From Micromonospora chokoriensis (lineage in GTDB: Bacteria; Actinomycetota; Actinomycetes; Mycobacteriales; Micromonosporaceae): a stretch of DNA of 64,000 bases. The notes beneath the pieces were generated by a model, which saw nothing but the letters and a program-made list of their open reading frames with translations, did no database searches and was not told the origin of the DNA. Each line of letters starts with the position of its first letter. Position 1 is the stretch's first letter. Location of the stretch: assembly GCF_000718555.1 (NCBI RefSeq), contig NZ_JOAN01000029.1, positions 1-64,000 of the forward strand, read 5' to 3'. Shown here piece after piece: positions 45,754-53,642 of the stretch. Made by a program: the position numbers and the translations under genes.

Positions 45754-47727
45754 ATGAGCGAGACCGCCACCGCAGAGGCCCACCGCGTTGCACCAGGCAA
45801 GCCTCGCCCTGGGCGCACGGAGTCGGTGCTGCCGGAGTTGCGGGAGATGTGGTGGGAGACGGGTGTGCGGGCACGAGCGGAGGCCGGCGTCTTCGCCGTG
45901 TTCGCGGAGCTGCCCAGGCTCGTCTGGACCGCCCTCGGTATCAGTTGGCGCGCGGACCGACTCCGTACCGGCGTGGTGGGTGCGGCGACGGTCGGCGCGG
46001 GGGTGATGGCGGCCTTCGGCCTGTTGGCCACGCAGCGGGTGCTTGTGGAGCTGTTCGCCGGCGGGCCGACCGCGGACAAGGTGCGGGCGGCGCTACCCGC
46101 GCTGGCCGTGCTGGCAGCGACGGTAGCGCTCCGAGCGGGGATGGGCATCGCCACCGGGTACGCGCAGAACGGGTTGACGCCTCGGGTCAGCCGCGAGGTG
46201 GAGCGGGGCCTGTTCGAGGTGTCGACGGCGGTCCGGTTGGAGGCGTTCGACGCCGACGCGTTCGCCGATGACATGGAACGCGCCTCGCGCGGCACCGAGT
46301 CGACCATCGGGCTGGTGCAGGCGTCGATGAACCTGCTCGCCGGTCTGGCCGGGCTGCTCGCCGTGGCGGCGGCCGTCGTCATCATCCATCCGCTGCTGCT
46401 GCTGGCGCTGCTGGTCGCCACGGTGCCCAACGCGTGGGCGTCGTTGCGGGCCGGGCATCTGCGGTACCAGACGTACACCGCCGGGTCGGTGCGCCGACGT
46501 CGACTGTGGTTGCTGCACAAGCTGATGGCCGAACGAGCCTCCGCCCCGGAGTTGCGCTCGTACGGGCTGCGCCGGTTCCTGCTCGACCAGTACGACCGGG
46601 TGATGCAGGTGGAGACGGACATCCAGCTCGCCCTGGCCCGCCGCGTCACCACGACCACCACGGTCGGCGCGATCATCGGTGGCCTCGCCACCGGCACCGT
46701 CTACGCCCTACTCGGGCTGCTGCTCCTGGACGGGCAGATCCCGCTAGCCGCCGCGGCGACCTGCGTCATCGCGGTGCAGTCCGCGCAACGGTCGCTGTCC
46801 ATAGCCACCTTTCAGGTCGACCACGTCTACACCGAGGGGCAGCACTTCGGCGACTACACCGGCTTCATGACCCGCGCCGACGCCTACCTACCGGCCACCA
46901 CCGGACCCGTGGCCGCCGCCGGCCCGGAACGGCTACGGGAGTTGACCGTCCGGGAGGTAAGTCTGCGCTACCCCGACCGGGACACCCCTGCCGTCGACGG
47001 CGTCACGTTGACGATCACCGCCGGGCAGACTGTCGCGTTCGTCGGCGAGAACGGCTCTGGCAAGACGACCCTGGCCGCGATGATCGCCAGCCTCCGCGCT
47101 CCGAGCGAGGGCAGCATCGAGTGGAACGGCCGACCGTTGTCGGACTGCGACGTCGACGGGCTGCGGGCCCGGATCGCGGTGGTGACGCAGGAATACCACA
47201 AGTGGCCGTTCACCGCGGCCACGAACATCGCCATCGGCGACGTCGACAGCGAGGCCCGGCAGGATCGCATCGAGGCCGCCGCCGGCCGCGCGGTCGCCCA
47301 CGACATGATCAACGAACTTCCGCACGGGTACGAGACGCTGCTCGACCGGACCTTCGCCCGAGGCCAGGACCTCTCCGGTGGGCAGTGGCAGCGGATCACG
47401 GCAGCCCGGGGGTTCCTGCGCGACGCCGAGCTGCTGATCATGGACGAGCCGTCCTCCGCGCTCGACCCCCGCGCCGAGGACGCCCTGTTCCAGACCATTC
47501 GGGACCGGCGTGGCCGAGCCACCACGATCCTCATCACGCACCGGCTCGCGAACGTCCGGCACGCCGACCGGATCTTCGTCCTGCACCACGGCCGGCTCGT
47601 CGAGGCCGGCACGCACACCGACCTCGTCGCCACCGGCGGCCGGTACGCCGAACTCTTCGCGCTCCAGGCCGCCGGCTACGACGCGAATCTGGCGGGGGGC
47701 CACCAGCCCGCCCCAACCGCGCAATGA
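45754..47727 (+). CDS. ABC exporter half-transporter (permease-ATPase fusion)
   Basis: A 657-residue protein with an N-terminal membrane domain (about six helices to residue 390) and a C-terminal ATPase. Walker A is GENGSGKTT, signature LSGGQWQRI, Walker B LLIMDEP and switch His in ITHRLANVRH. It should act as a homodimer or with another half-transporter to export a drug, lipid or peptide. It stands alone: 155 bases after marR and 152 before a small ORF. No peptidase or precursor gene is beside it, so the substrate is unknown. Confidence 0.88.
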   Translation: MSETATAEAHRVAPGKPRPGRTESVLPELREMWWETGVRARAEAGVFAVFAELPRLVWTALGISWRADRLRTGVVGAATVGAGVMAAFGLLATQRVLVELFAGGPTADKVRAALPALAVLAATVALRAGMGIATGYAQNGLTPRVSREVERGLFEVSTAVRLEAFDADAFADDMERASRGTESTIGLVQASMNLLAGLAGLLAVAAAVVIIHPLLLLALLVATVPNAWASLRAGHLRYQTYTAGSVRRRRLWLLHKLMAERASAPELRSYGLRRFLLDQYDRVMQVETDIQLALARRVTTTTTVGAIIGGLATGTVYALLGLLLLDGQIPLAAAATCVIAVQSAQRSLSIATFQVDHVYTEGQHFGDYTGFMTRADAYLPATTGPVAAAGPERLRELTVREVSLRYPDRDTPAVDGVTLTITAGQTVAFVGENGSGKTTLAAMIASLRAPSEGSIEWNGRPLSDCDVDGLRARIAVVTQEYHKWPFTAATNIAIGDVDSEARQDRIEAAAGRAVAHDMINELPHGYETLLDRTFARGQDLSGGQWQRITAARGFLRDAELLIMDEPSSALDPRAEDALFQTIRDRRGRATTILITHRLANVRHADRIFVLHHGRLVEAGTHTDLVATGGRYAELFALQAAGYDANLAGGHQPAPTAQ

Positions 47728-47879
47728 AGACCCTCGCCGGCACCTGTGTCTCGCCGGCAGGCCGGTCAATACGGCTCTGACCTGCGGTTTTGTCAGATCC
47801 GAGCAGTGGCGTTCGGGGTCTGTGAGTGGTACGACTGATGCATTGGACCGCGTGGTGCGGGGTCAGTAGGAGGTGGCGG

Positions 47880-47993
47880 ATGCGTCTTACGAGCACCATG
47901 CCCCGGCGGCGCCCCTTCCAGCAGACGGCCACGGTGATCCCGCCCGAGTGCGGAATCGGAGTCGTGTCCTCGTGGCCAACGGGTTCACAATGA
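47880..47993 (+). CDS. Possible 37-residue coupled small ORF
   Basis: ATG with AGGAGG seven bases upstream encodes MRLTSTMPRRRPFQQ and then about 22 more residues, ending at a TGA that overlaps the next ATG (ATGA). The ribosome site belongs to this ORF or to GTG 47873 in the frame of the next gene. Composition is plain and no family is recognised. It could be a coupling leader. The alternative is that the membrane protein simply starts at GTG 47873, though that GTG overlaps the Shine-Dalgarno sequence. Confidence 0.35.
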   Translation: MRLTSTMPRRRPFQQTATVIPPECGIGVVSSWPTGSQ

Positions 47994-48373
47994 CAAGCCC
48001 GGAAGACACCGGGGAGAAGGCGGCCGCCTACGCCCGTGGCGTCGACGCGGGCCGGATCGAGCAGCGTCTACTGGGGCACGATGAGCACCTGCGAAAGATC
48101 AATGGCTCGATCGACTCGATGACACAGGCGCTCGGGTCGCTCACCGAGGAGCTACGCGCCAACGTCACCCTGCTCAGCAGCAACGTGGCCGCAGACCGCC
48201 GGGACACCACTGAGCGAGCGAAGATCGCGGCGGTGCGGGTCGAGGAGGCGGGCATCGTCGAGTCCCAGAGGACGGTCCGCTGGACGACCTGGCAGCGGTG
48301 GTTCGCCGTCGTCGGCGCGATCGTCCTGGTCGTGAACTTCGGCCTGGGTCTCTACCTCGCGTTCAGCCGTTGA
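47990..48373 (+). CDS. Small membrane protein with coiled coil
   Basis: A 127-residue protein starting at ATG 47990. Residues 20-75 are a heptad-rich region (HDEHLRKINGSIDSMTQAL onward), and a C-terminal membrane helix (WFAVVGAIVLVVNFGLGLYLAF) ends the chain. The layout recalls XhlA-like phage accessory proteins, but no phage gene is near. Function unknown. The last 11 bases overlap the convergent nitroreductase gene. Confidence 0.6.
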   Translation: MTSPEDTGEKAAAYARGVDAGRIEQRLLGHDEHLRKINGSIDSMTQALGSLTEELRANVTLLSSNVAADRRDTTERAKIAAVRVEEAGIVESQRTVRWTTWQRWFAVVGAIVLVVNFGLGLYLAFSR

Positions 48374-48833
48374 CCGGTTCCAGCACCACCACTGTGGTCT
48401 CGGACGATCGTCGCGCCGCGTGGGCGTCGAAGTTCTTGTCGGCCTCGCGCCAGCGTGGCCACAGGCGCGATCGCTCGTCGTCGGTGGCGGCACGACCGTG
48501 GACCTGCCGCCGCCCGTCGACCAGATCGACGAACGCGTCGGGACGAGCCTGGAGGTTGAGCCACCAGGCGGGCTGGCCCTCCCCCCACCCGTTCATCGCC
48601 ACGGCGACCAGGTTCGGACCATCCTCGAAGTACGCGAGAATGACGCCGCGTTGCTGGCCGGTGCGGCGCCCGATCGTGGTCAGCCGCAGCGTGCCCCAGC
48701 GGTTCTCGCGCGGTCGCCACAACCCGACCCGGCCGCCAGAGGTTCGGTACAGGCCCCGGTGCACCGACCAGGCCAGTCGGATGAACCACCGTGGCGGAAG
48801 CCACGGCGCCTTCGTCTCCGGACCATCCGACAT
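48363..48833 (-). CDS. DDN-type F420-dependent nitroreductase family protein
   Basis: A 156-residue split-beta-barrel protein. The TLRLTTIGRRTGQQRGVILAY stretch and AWWLNLQARPDAFVDL are hallmarks of the deazaflavin-dependent nitroreductase (DDN) family, which uses reduced F420 to reduce quinones or nitro groups. ATG 48833 has GGAGG upstream; six more residues are possible. It fits the F420 theme of the 42-45 kb genes but is separately transcribed. Overlaps its convergent neighbour by 11 bases at the 3' end. Confidence 0.85.
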   Translation of the reverse strand: MSDGPETKAPWLPPRWFIRLAWSVHRGLYRTSGGRVGLWRPRENRWGTLRLTTIGRRTGQQRGVILAYFEDGPNLVAVAMNGWGEGQPAWWLNLQARPDAFVDLVDGRRQVHGRAATDDERSRLWPRWREADKNFDAHAARRSSETTVVVLEPVNG

Positions 48834-48892
48834 GAGGACCTCCCGCATTGACTACTGCTGATGGCGCTCCGCCTTGGCGACAAGTATGAGGG

Positions 48893-49648
48893 CTAGCGCC
48901 GCCAGGCGTCGATGGCGCGTACGCCGTCACGCACGACCCGGTCCAGGATGGCGGGGTTGCCGCTGGTGCCCTCCCACCCCTGGTCGTCGAAGACGGTGAC
49001 CACGGTGTCGACGCGGGCCACGGCGATCTGGCTGGTCGCGGTGCCGCCGGTGCGCTCGCCGTTCAGGCTTGTCTCGGGCCAGGTCCGGGTCAGCAGCAGC
49101 GTGTCGTCGCCGACGCTGGGCAGGGCCTGGCTCTTGACGGTGACGCGGTTTCCGGACTGGTCGTACGAGGGGCACGCCTGAACTGCGGTGCGGAGACGGC
49201 CCAGGTAATCCGAAGCGCCGTCGCCGTCGAAGGTGAAGATGGTCTGGTGGATCATTCCCTGCGGCACGTTGCTGGAGGGCTCGCCGGCCTTCTGGTAGGT
49301 GACGGTCATCGCGGCGCTCGCGGTGACCTGCCGGCCGCCGGTGCCGAACTCGTTGCCACACAGCTTCGGCAGCGCCTCCTCGACGGGCGTCGTCCGTCGC
49401 GGAGACTTCCGTAGCTCGGCGGGCAACTCGACGAAGGCTGAGGTCGGGATGGTCACCTGGGCGGTGGCGCTCGGCGATGGTGGGTCTGTCGGGGGCGCTG
49501 ACACCGACGTGGTGGTCGGTGCGGTGGTCGCCGGGGCCGAGCCGGGCGGATCCTCGGTAGCGGTGCAGGCAGCGACCAGTGCGATGGTGCCGAGCAGCGC
49601 GAGTGCGCGTCGCGTACGGGCCATCGGCCGTGGTGTGTATCGGCTCAT
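48893..49648 (-). CDS. Putative lipoprotein of unknown function
   Basis: A 251-residue exported lipoprotein: Arg-rich N-terminus and lipobox VAAC with Cys28. A Pro/Thr/Ser linker of about 45 residues precedes a globular domain of about 150 residues with two Cys (LCGNEFG and ACPSYD) that may pair. The domain shape, ending in GVRAIDAWRR, recalls extracellular sensor domains of PknH type, but I cannot assign it. Start at ATG 49648 or one codon earlier. It is divergent from the argS leader. Confidence 0.65.
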   Translation of the reverse strand: MSRYTPRPMARTRRALALLGTIALVAACTATEDPPGSAPATTAPTTTSVSAPPTDPPSPSATAQVTIPTSAFVELPAELRKSPRRTTPVEEALPKLCGNEFGTGGRQVTASAAMTVTYQKAGEPSSNVPQGMIHQTIFTFDGDGASDYLGRLRTAVQACPSYDQSGNRVTVKSQALPSVGDDTLLLTRTWPETSLNGERTGGTATSQIAVARVDTVVTVFDDQGWEGTSGNPAILDRVVRDGVRAIDAWRR

Positions 49649-49768
49649 CATCACCCCTCGTCTATCCTCGGGCAGTTCCCTGCGCGGCGTCGACCGAAAC
49701 GACCACGCCGCAGACGTCGACCGGGCCACCGCAAGCGAATCGACGTGTCGTCGCACCGGCCGGGCCGC

Positions 49769-49774
49769 TATGCT
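49769..49774 (+). promoter_or_regulatory. -10 element for a leaderless argS leader transcript
   Basis: TATGCT ends seven bases before the leader-peptide ATG at 49782, so transcription should begin at or within a base of the ATG. No strong -35 is visible. Leaderless leader peptides are common in actinobacteria. Confidence 0.55.
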
Positions 49775-49781
49775 GCCCCGC

Positions 49782-49874
49782 ATGACCAGCGTGATCGCTC
49801 AGTGCACCGGACTGTCGTGTGACGTCCCGGTCGGTGCACAGCGACGCCGGCGATCCGTCGCCCGCCCGCGCTGA
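49782..49874 (+). CDS. Arginine-rich leader peptide of argS
   Basis: A 30-codon ORF, 122 bases before argS. It begins MTSVIAQCTGLSCD and its last ten residues are RRRRSVARPR. The four consecutive Arg codons (49842-49853: CGA, CGC, CGG, CGA) plus two more near the stop would stall ribosomes when Arg-tRNA is scarce. The ATG lies right after a TATGCT -10, so the mRNA is probably leaderless. The position before an arginyl-tRNA synthetase and before a terminator hairpin supports a sensing role rather than a functional product. It is read together with the attenuator at 49841-49914. Confidence 0.72.
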   Translation: MTSVIAQCTGLSCDVPVGAQRRRRSVARPR

Positions 49875-49914
49875 CCTGATTTCTGCGACCGGCGGATCGA
49901 GCCGCCGGTCGTTT
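49841..49914 (+). promoter_or_regulatory. Attenuator of argS with mutually exclusive stems
   Basis: Three competing pairings are visible. GCGAC 49841-49845, overlapping the first Arg codons, pairs with GTCGC 49857-49861. CGATCCGTCG 49851-49860 pairs with 49890-49899 over ten positions with one G-U (antiterminator). CGACCGGCGG 49886-49895 pairs perfectly with 49902-49911 and is followed by TTT (terminator). Stalling at the Arg codons would favour the antiterminator, and fast passage to the stop at 49872 would favour termination. Confidence 0.68.
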
Positions 49915-49996
49915 GCTGGTCGTCCTCGGTCCGCCCGTATCTCCCCTGGCAAACGGCTCGCGTGACGGCGCGGGTCCGAGCGAGAACGGCGTACTC

Positions 49997-51715
49997 ATGG
50001 ATCTTGAAAAGTTGTTGTCCGACCGGCTGGCGCCGGCGTTCGCGGCGGTGGCCGGCGGCCCGGTCGACCCGCTCGTGCGGCGGTCTGGGCGCGCGGACTT
50101 CCAATCCGACGCGGCGCTGGCGCTGGCCCAGCGGCTCGGCCGCCCGCCGCGGGACATCGCCACCGCGGTGCTGGCGCACGCGGTGCTCGACGACGTCGGG
50201 GTGTCGGCGGAGGTTTCCGGGCCGGGGTTCATCAATCTGACCGTTGCCGACCGGGCCCTGGCCGACCTGGTCGCCGGGCTGGCCGGCGACGCCCGGCTCG
50301 GCGTGCCGTCGACGGTTACCCCGCAGACCGTGGTGGTCGACTATTCGGCGCCGAACGTGGCGAAGGAGATGCATGTCGGGCATCTCCGTTCCACTGTCAT
50401 CGGCGACGCGGCGGTGCGGCTGCTGGACTGGCTCGGGCACCGGGTGGTGCGGGTCAACCACCTGGGTGACTGGGGGACACCGTTCGGCATGCTGATCGAG
50501 CACCTGGTCGACCTCGGTGAGGCCGAGGCCGCGCAGAATCTGTCGATGGGAGACCTGGACTCCTTCTACCGGGCGGCCCGGGTGAAGTTCGACGCCGACG
50601 AGGCGTTCCGGGAACGGTCCCGGCTGCGGGTGGTCGCGTTGCAGAGCGGCGACGAGCGGACCCGGCGGTTGTGGCGGTTGCTGGTGACGCAGTCCGAGCG
50701 GTACTTCCTGACCGTGTACGACCTGCTCGACGTGACGTTGTCCGGGGACGACTTTCGGGGCGAGAGCGCCTACAACGACCTGCTCGCGGGCGTCGTCGAC
50801 GATCTGGGCCGGTTGGGGCTGCTGCTGCCCAGCGGTGGTGCCGACTGCGTCTTCCCGCCCGGGTTCAGCGGCCGGGACGGCGAGCCGTTGCCGCTGATCG
50901 TGCGCAAGAGCGACGGCGGGTACGGCTACCCGGCCACCGACCTGGCCGCGTTGCGGCAGCGCGTCGGCGAGTGGGGAGCGACCCGGCTGTTGTACGTCGT
51001 CGGCCTACCGCAGCGGCAGCACTTCGCGATGGTGTTCGCCGTCGCCCAGGCGGCTGGTTGGCTCAGCCCGCCGGCCCAGGCTGAGCACCTGGGCTTCGGG
51101 TCGATCCTCGGCGACGACGGGCGGATGTTGCGCAGCCGGGCCGGTGAGTCGGTGAAGCTGGTCGGGCTCCTGGAGGAGGCGGTCGCCCGCGCCACCGACC
51201 TGGCCCGCAGGAGAAACCCGGACCTGGACGCCGAGGCCGCCGACGAGATCGGCCGCGCGGTGGGCATCGGCGCGATCAAGTACGCCGACCTGTCCGTCGA
51301 CCGGACCAAGGACTACGTCCTGGACTGGGAACGGATGCTCGCGCTGGATGGCAACACCGCGCCTTACCTCCAGTACGCGTACGCCCGGATTCGGTCGGTG
51401 CTGCGGCGGGCCGGGGCCGCACCGCGGCCGGACACACCAATCGTGTTCGCGCAGCCGGTGGAGCGGGCACTGACGATCGAGCTGCTCGGCTTCGGCCCAG
51501 TGGTCGGTGCGGTGGAGCGGAGTCTCGAACTCCATCAACTCGCCAGCTACCTGCACCGGCTCGCGACCGCGTTCAACGCGTTCTACGAGCGCTGCCCGGT
51601 GTTGCGGGCCCCGGACGAGCTGCGGGAGAGCCGGCTGCTGCTGGCCGAGCTGACCGCCCGGACCCTGCGGCAGGGGCTGCACCTGCTCGGCATCCGAACG
51701 CTTGAGCGGATGTGA
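49997..51715 (+). CDS. argS: Arginyl-tRNA synthetase (E. coli-like type)
   Basis: A 572-residue class I synthetase that charges tRNA-Arg with arginine. The N-terminal tRNA-binding domain ends with GPGFINLTV. The HIGH motif is HVGH (126-129) in APNVAKEMHVGH. The KMSK place reads GRMLRSRAGESVKL, as in ArgRS enzymes that lack a strict KMSK. A DALR-type anticodon-binding domain ends the chain (LELHQLASYLHRLATAFNAFYE). ATG 49997 is preferred; the in-frame reading from 49913 would cross the terminator hairpin. Start-to-finish it looks more like the proteobacterial than the usual actinobacterial ArgRS, so it may be a second copy. Expression is probably controlled by the Arg leader. Confidence 0.93.
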   Translation: MDLEKLLSDRLAPAFAAVAGGPVDPLVRRSGRADFQSDAALALAQRLGRPPRDIATAVLAHAVLDDVGVSAEVSGPGFINLTVADRALADLVAGLAGDARLGVPSTVTPQTVVVDYSAPNVAKEMHVGHLRSTVIGDAAVRLLDWLGHRVVRVNHLGDWGTPFGMLIEHLVDLGEAEAAQNLSMGDLDSFYRAARVKFDADEAFRERSRLRVVALQSGDERTRRLWRLLVTQSERYFLTVYDLLDVTLSGDDFRGESAYNDLLAGVVDDLGRLGLLLPSGGADCVFPPGFSGRDGEPLPLIVRKSDGGYGYPATDLAALRQRVGEWGATRLLYVVGLPQRQHFAMVFAVAQAAGWLSPPAQAEHLGFGSILGDDGRMLRSRAGESVKLVGLLEEAVARATDLARRRNPDLDAEAADEIGRAVGIGAIKYADLSVDRTKDYVLDWERMLALDGNTAPYLQYAYARIRSVLRRAGAAPRPDTPIVFAQPVERALTIELLGFGPVVGAVERSLELHQLASYLHRLATAFNAFYERCPVLRAPDELRESRLLLAELTARTLRQGLHLLGIRTLERM

Positions 51716-51735
51716 CGAGCCAGTGTCCCGCCCGG

Positions 51736-52107
51736 TCAGCGGGCCTTCTTCGTCGCCCGCTTCCGGGGCGGCGTCAACAGGTCGGCGATCTGCGCGATCG
51801 CGGCGGGCACCAGGCGGTAGTACGCCCAGACCCCGCGCTTGTCGCGTTCGAGCAGGCCGGCCTCGGTGAGGATCCGAAGGTGATGACTCACCGTCGGTTG
51901 GGAGAGGTTGAGCGACGAGGTGAGGTCACTTACCGACGCCTCACCTTCCGGCGCGGACTGGATCAGGCTGAGCAGCCGGAGTCGCGCCGGATCGGCGAAG
52001 GCCTTCAGCACCCCCGCTAGCCGCTCGGCATCGGCCCGCTTGATGGGATCGCCGGTCAGCGGCGAGATCGCAGGCATGGCAGTTTTCGCAGTTCCCACGC
52101 CTGCCAT
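51736..52107 (-). CDS. ArsR-family transcriptional regulator
   Basis: A 123-residue winged-helix repressor. VSDLTSSLNLSQPTVSHHLRILTEAGLLERDKRG is the DNA-binding part. The Cys motif of metal-sensing ArsR/SmtB proteins (ELCVCD) is absent; the matching place is GEASVSD, so a non-metal signal or another site is likely. The Lys/Arg-rich tail RKRATKKAR is unusual. Start uncertain: ATG 52107 or ATG 52077. It converges with argS, 20 bases apart, and has no obvious target gene beside it. Confidence 0.85.
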   Translation of the reverse strand: MAGVGTAKTAMPAISPLTGDPIKRADAERLAGVLKAFADPARLRLLSLIQSAPEGEASVSDLTSSLNLSQPTVSHHLRILTEAGLLERDKRGVWAYYRLVPAAIAQIADLLTPPRKRATKKAR

Positions 52108-52170
52108 AGTGACACCAACACCATCAATAAAGCGGCAGAACCGGCACCAGTACCCCAATGGCGTCCGGAT

Positions 52171-52208
52171 CGGGCCGTGTGGAGCGTTACGAGACTCCAC
52201 ACGGCCCG
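52171..52208. terminator. Terminator after the GH10 xylanase
   Basis: A perfect 14-bp stem (52171-52184 with 52195-52208) and 10-base loop, 5 bases beyond the minus-strand xylanase stop. Confidence 0.85.
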
Positions 52209-52213
52209 GTGCG

Positions 52214-53407
52214 TCAGCGGCGGGGCTTCGGCGCGAGGCGCGGCAGGACGTACGGCGGTCCTGCGAAGATCAGGTCGGACTTCAGCTCCTGGTATGCGCG
52301 CTTGGGCTGGTAGTTCTCGTCGTAGATGGTGGCCAGGCCCTCCGGCGGGTCGTCGAACCAGCCCGGCACCCAGGAATGCCTGTCACTGAAACCCCAGACC
52401 GTGTACGACAGGCAGCTCCGCACGGCGAGGCACGCCTTCATCAGCACGCTGAAGTTGGCGGCCGACGCCTGGAGCCGGGGATTGATCTCCTCCGAGTTGC
52501 CCGCCTGGACGCCTGCTGTCATCTGGCTGCGGACGTCGACCTCGGTGAACGCGGTCGCGACGCCGAGCCCGCTGAACTTCTTCAGCGCGGCGGTCACCTG
52601 GAGGGTGTCGAAGTTGCCGTACTGGGTGCCGAGGTGGCCCTGGGAGCCGACGCCGTCGATCGGGACGCCCTGGGCGCGCAGGCCCTTGGTCATGTCGTAC
52701 ACGAACTGGGTCTTGTCGTCCGCCGGGTTGCCGGAGCCGAACGCCTCGATGTTGTAGTCGTTGTAGAAGAGCAGTGCCTTGGGGTCGGCGGCCCGCGCCC
52801 AGCGGAACGCGTCGGCGATGTAGCCGGGCCCGAGGTTCTGCGCCCAGAAGCCCTTGTAGTGCAGGGTCGACGGGGTGTCCCACGGGTCGCTGACCGCCTC
52901 GTTGACCACGTCCCACTGCCAGATCTTGCCCTGGTAGCGCTTGACGACGGTGGTGATGTGTTTGCGCAGCAGCTCGCGCAGCTCCTGCTTGCTGATGGAG
53001 CCGTCGGCGACGCCACTGGTCAGCCAGCCGGGTAGTTGGTTGTGCCAGACCAGCACGTGGCCGCGCACGCTCTGCCGGTTGCGCTTGGCGAAGTCGACGA
53101 GCTGGTCGGCCGGCGCCCAGTTGTAGGTGCCGCGGGTGGGCTCCAGGCTCTCCCACTTCATCGCGTTCTCCGCGGTGACCGAGGAAAACTCGGAGGACGC
53201 CAGCGTGCGGTACTGCGGGTCGCTGGCGTCGTTGAGGGCATCAATGCTCACGGCGGTGCCGACGTGCAGGCCGTGGCGTAGGCCGAGGGTGGCGAGGCTC
53301 TGCGCCGTGGGGTCGTACGGCCGGCTCGCGGTGGCCGGCACCGTGTTCAACGCCGCAATGGTCGCGACGGCGACCACGCCGACGGTCGTCCACTGTCTCA
53401 GCTTCAT
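52214..53407 (-). CDS. Secreted GH10 endo-xylanase
   Basis: A 397-residue exported beta-1,4-xylanase. Signal peptide to about residue 28. The GH10 barrel has acid/base Glu170 in WDVVNEAVS and nucleophile Glu289 in AFTEVDVR, with WHNQLPGW in between. Unlike the truncated xylanase at the left end it has no CBM13; the chain ends in a basic RLAPKPRR tail. A CGAAA-C-TTTCG palindrome lies about 200 bases upstream, like the xylan-responsive boxes described for Streptomyces BxlR. It is monocistronic, closed by a strong hairpin. Confidence 0.95.
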   Translation of the reverse strand: MKLRQWTTVGVVAVATIAALNTVPATASRPYDPTAQSLATLGLRHGLHVGTAVSIDALNDASDPQYRTLASSEFSSVTAENAMKWESLEPTRGTYNWAPADQLVDFAKRNRQSVRGHVLVWHNQLPGWLTSGVADGSISKQELRELLRKHITTVVKRYQGKIWQWDVVNEAVSDPWDTPSTLHYKGFWAQNLGPGYIADAFRWARAADPKALLFYNDYNIEAFGSGNPADDKTQFVYDMTKGLRAQGVPIDGVGSQGHLGTQYGNFDTLQVTAALKKFSGLGVATAFTEVDVRSQMTAGVQAGNSEEINPRLQASAANFSVLMKACLAVRSCLSYTVWGFSDRHSWVPGWFDDPPEGLATIYDENYQPKRAYQELKSDLIFAGPPYVLPRLAPKPRR

Positions 53408-53553
53408 CTGCGTTCCCTTCCGTTTTCATAGACAACTATCGATCTTGAAGCGCAGGGTGCGGTGCTGACAGGTGGAGCAGGGGGTCGGTAATCGGTAACC
53501 GGAAACTTGCTCGAAACGTTAAGGCGGTCGATGTCGGGACGTCAACCGTCAAC

Positions 53554-53565
53554 ATTTCCGGAAAT
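53554..53565. promoter_or_regulatory. Palindrome upstream of the xylanase
   Basis: ATTTCC-GGAAAT is a perfect 12-base palindrome about 150 bases before the xylanase start, in the less GC-rich leader region. No binding protein is assigned. Confidence 0.35.
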
Positions 53566-53603
53566 TGGTCGTATGACCTGCGGAGCCTCAATCGGCTTGC
53601 CAT

Positions 53604-53614
53604 CGAAACTTTCG
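53604..53614. promoter_or_regulatory. BxlR-like CGAAA-N-TTTCG box
   Basis: CGAAA-C-TTTCG is a perfect inverted repeat 197 bases upstream of the xylanase start. It fits the CGAA-N-TTCG core I recall for the xylanolytic repressor BxlR of Streptomyces; a role here is inferred. Confidence 0.45.
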
Positions 53615-53642
53615 GGTGCCGGCAATCTCGCCAGCCGTCGGG

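Noticed and set aside
47246..47720. Lantibiotic or peptide-secretion cluster around the ABC exporter.
   Set aside because: No precursor peptide, modifying enzyme or peptidase domain was found near the gene; the 37-codon ORF downstream lacks a leader and core-like pattern.
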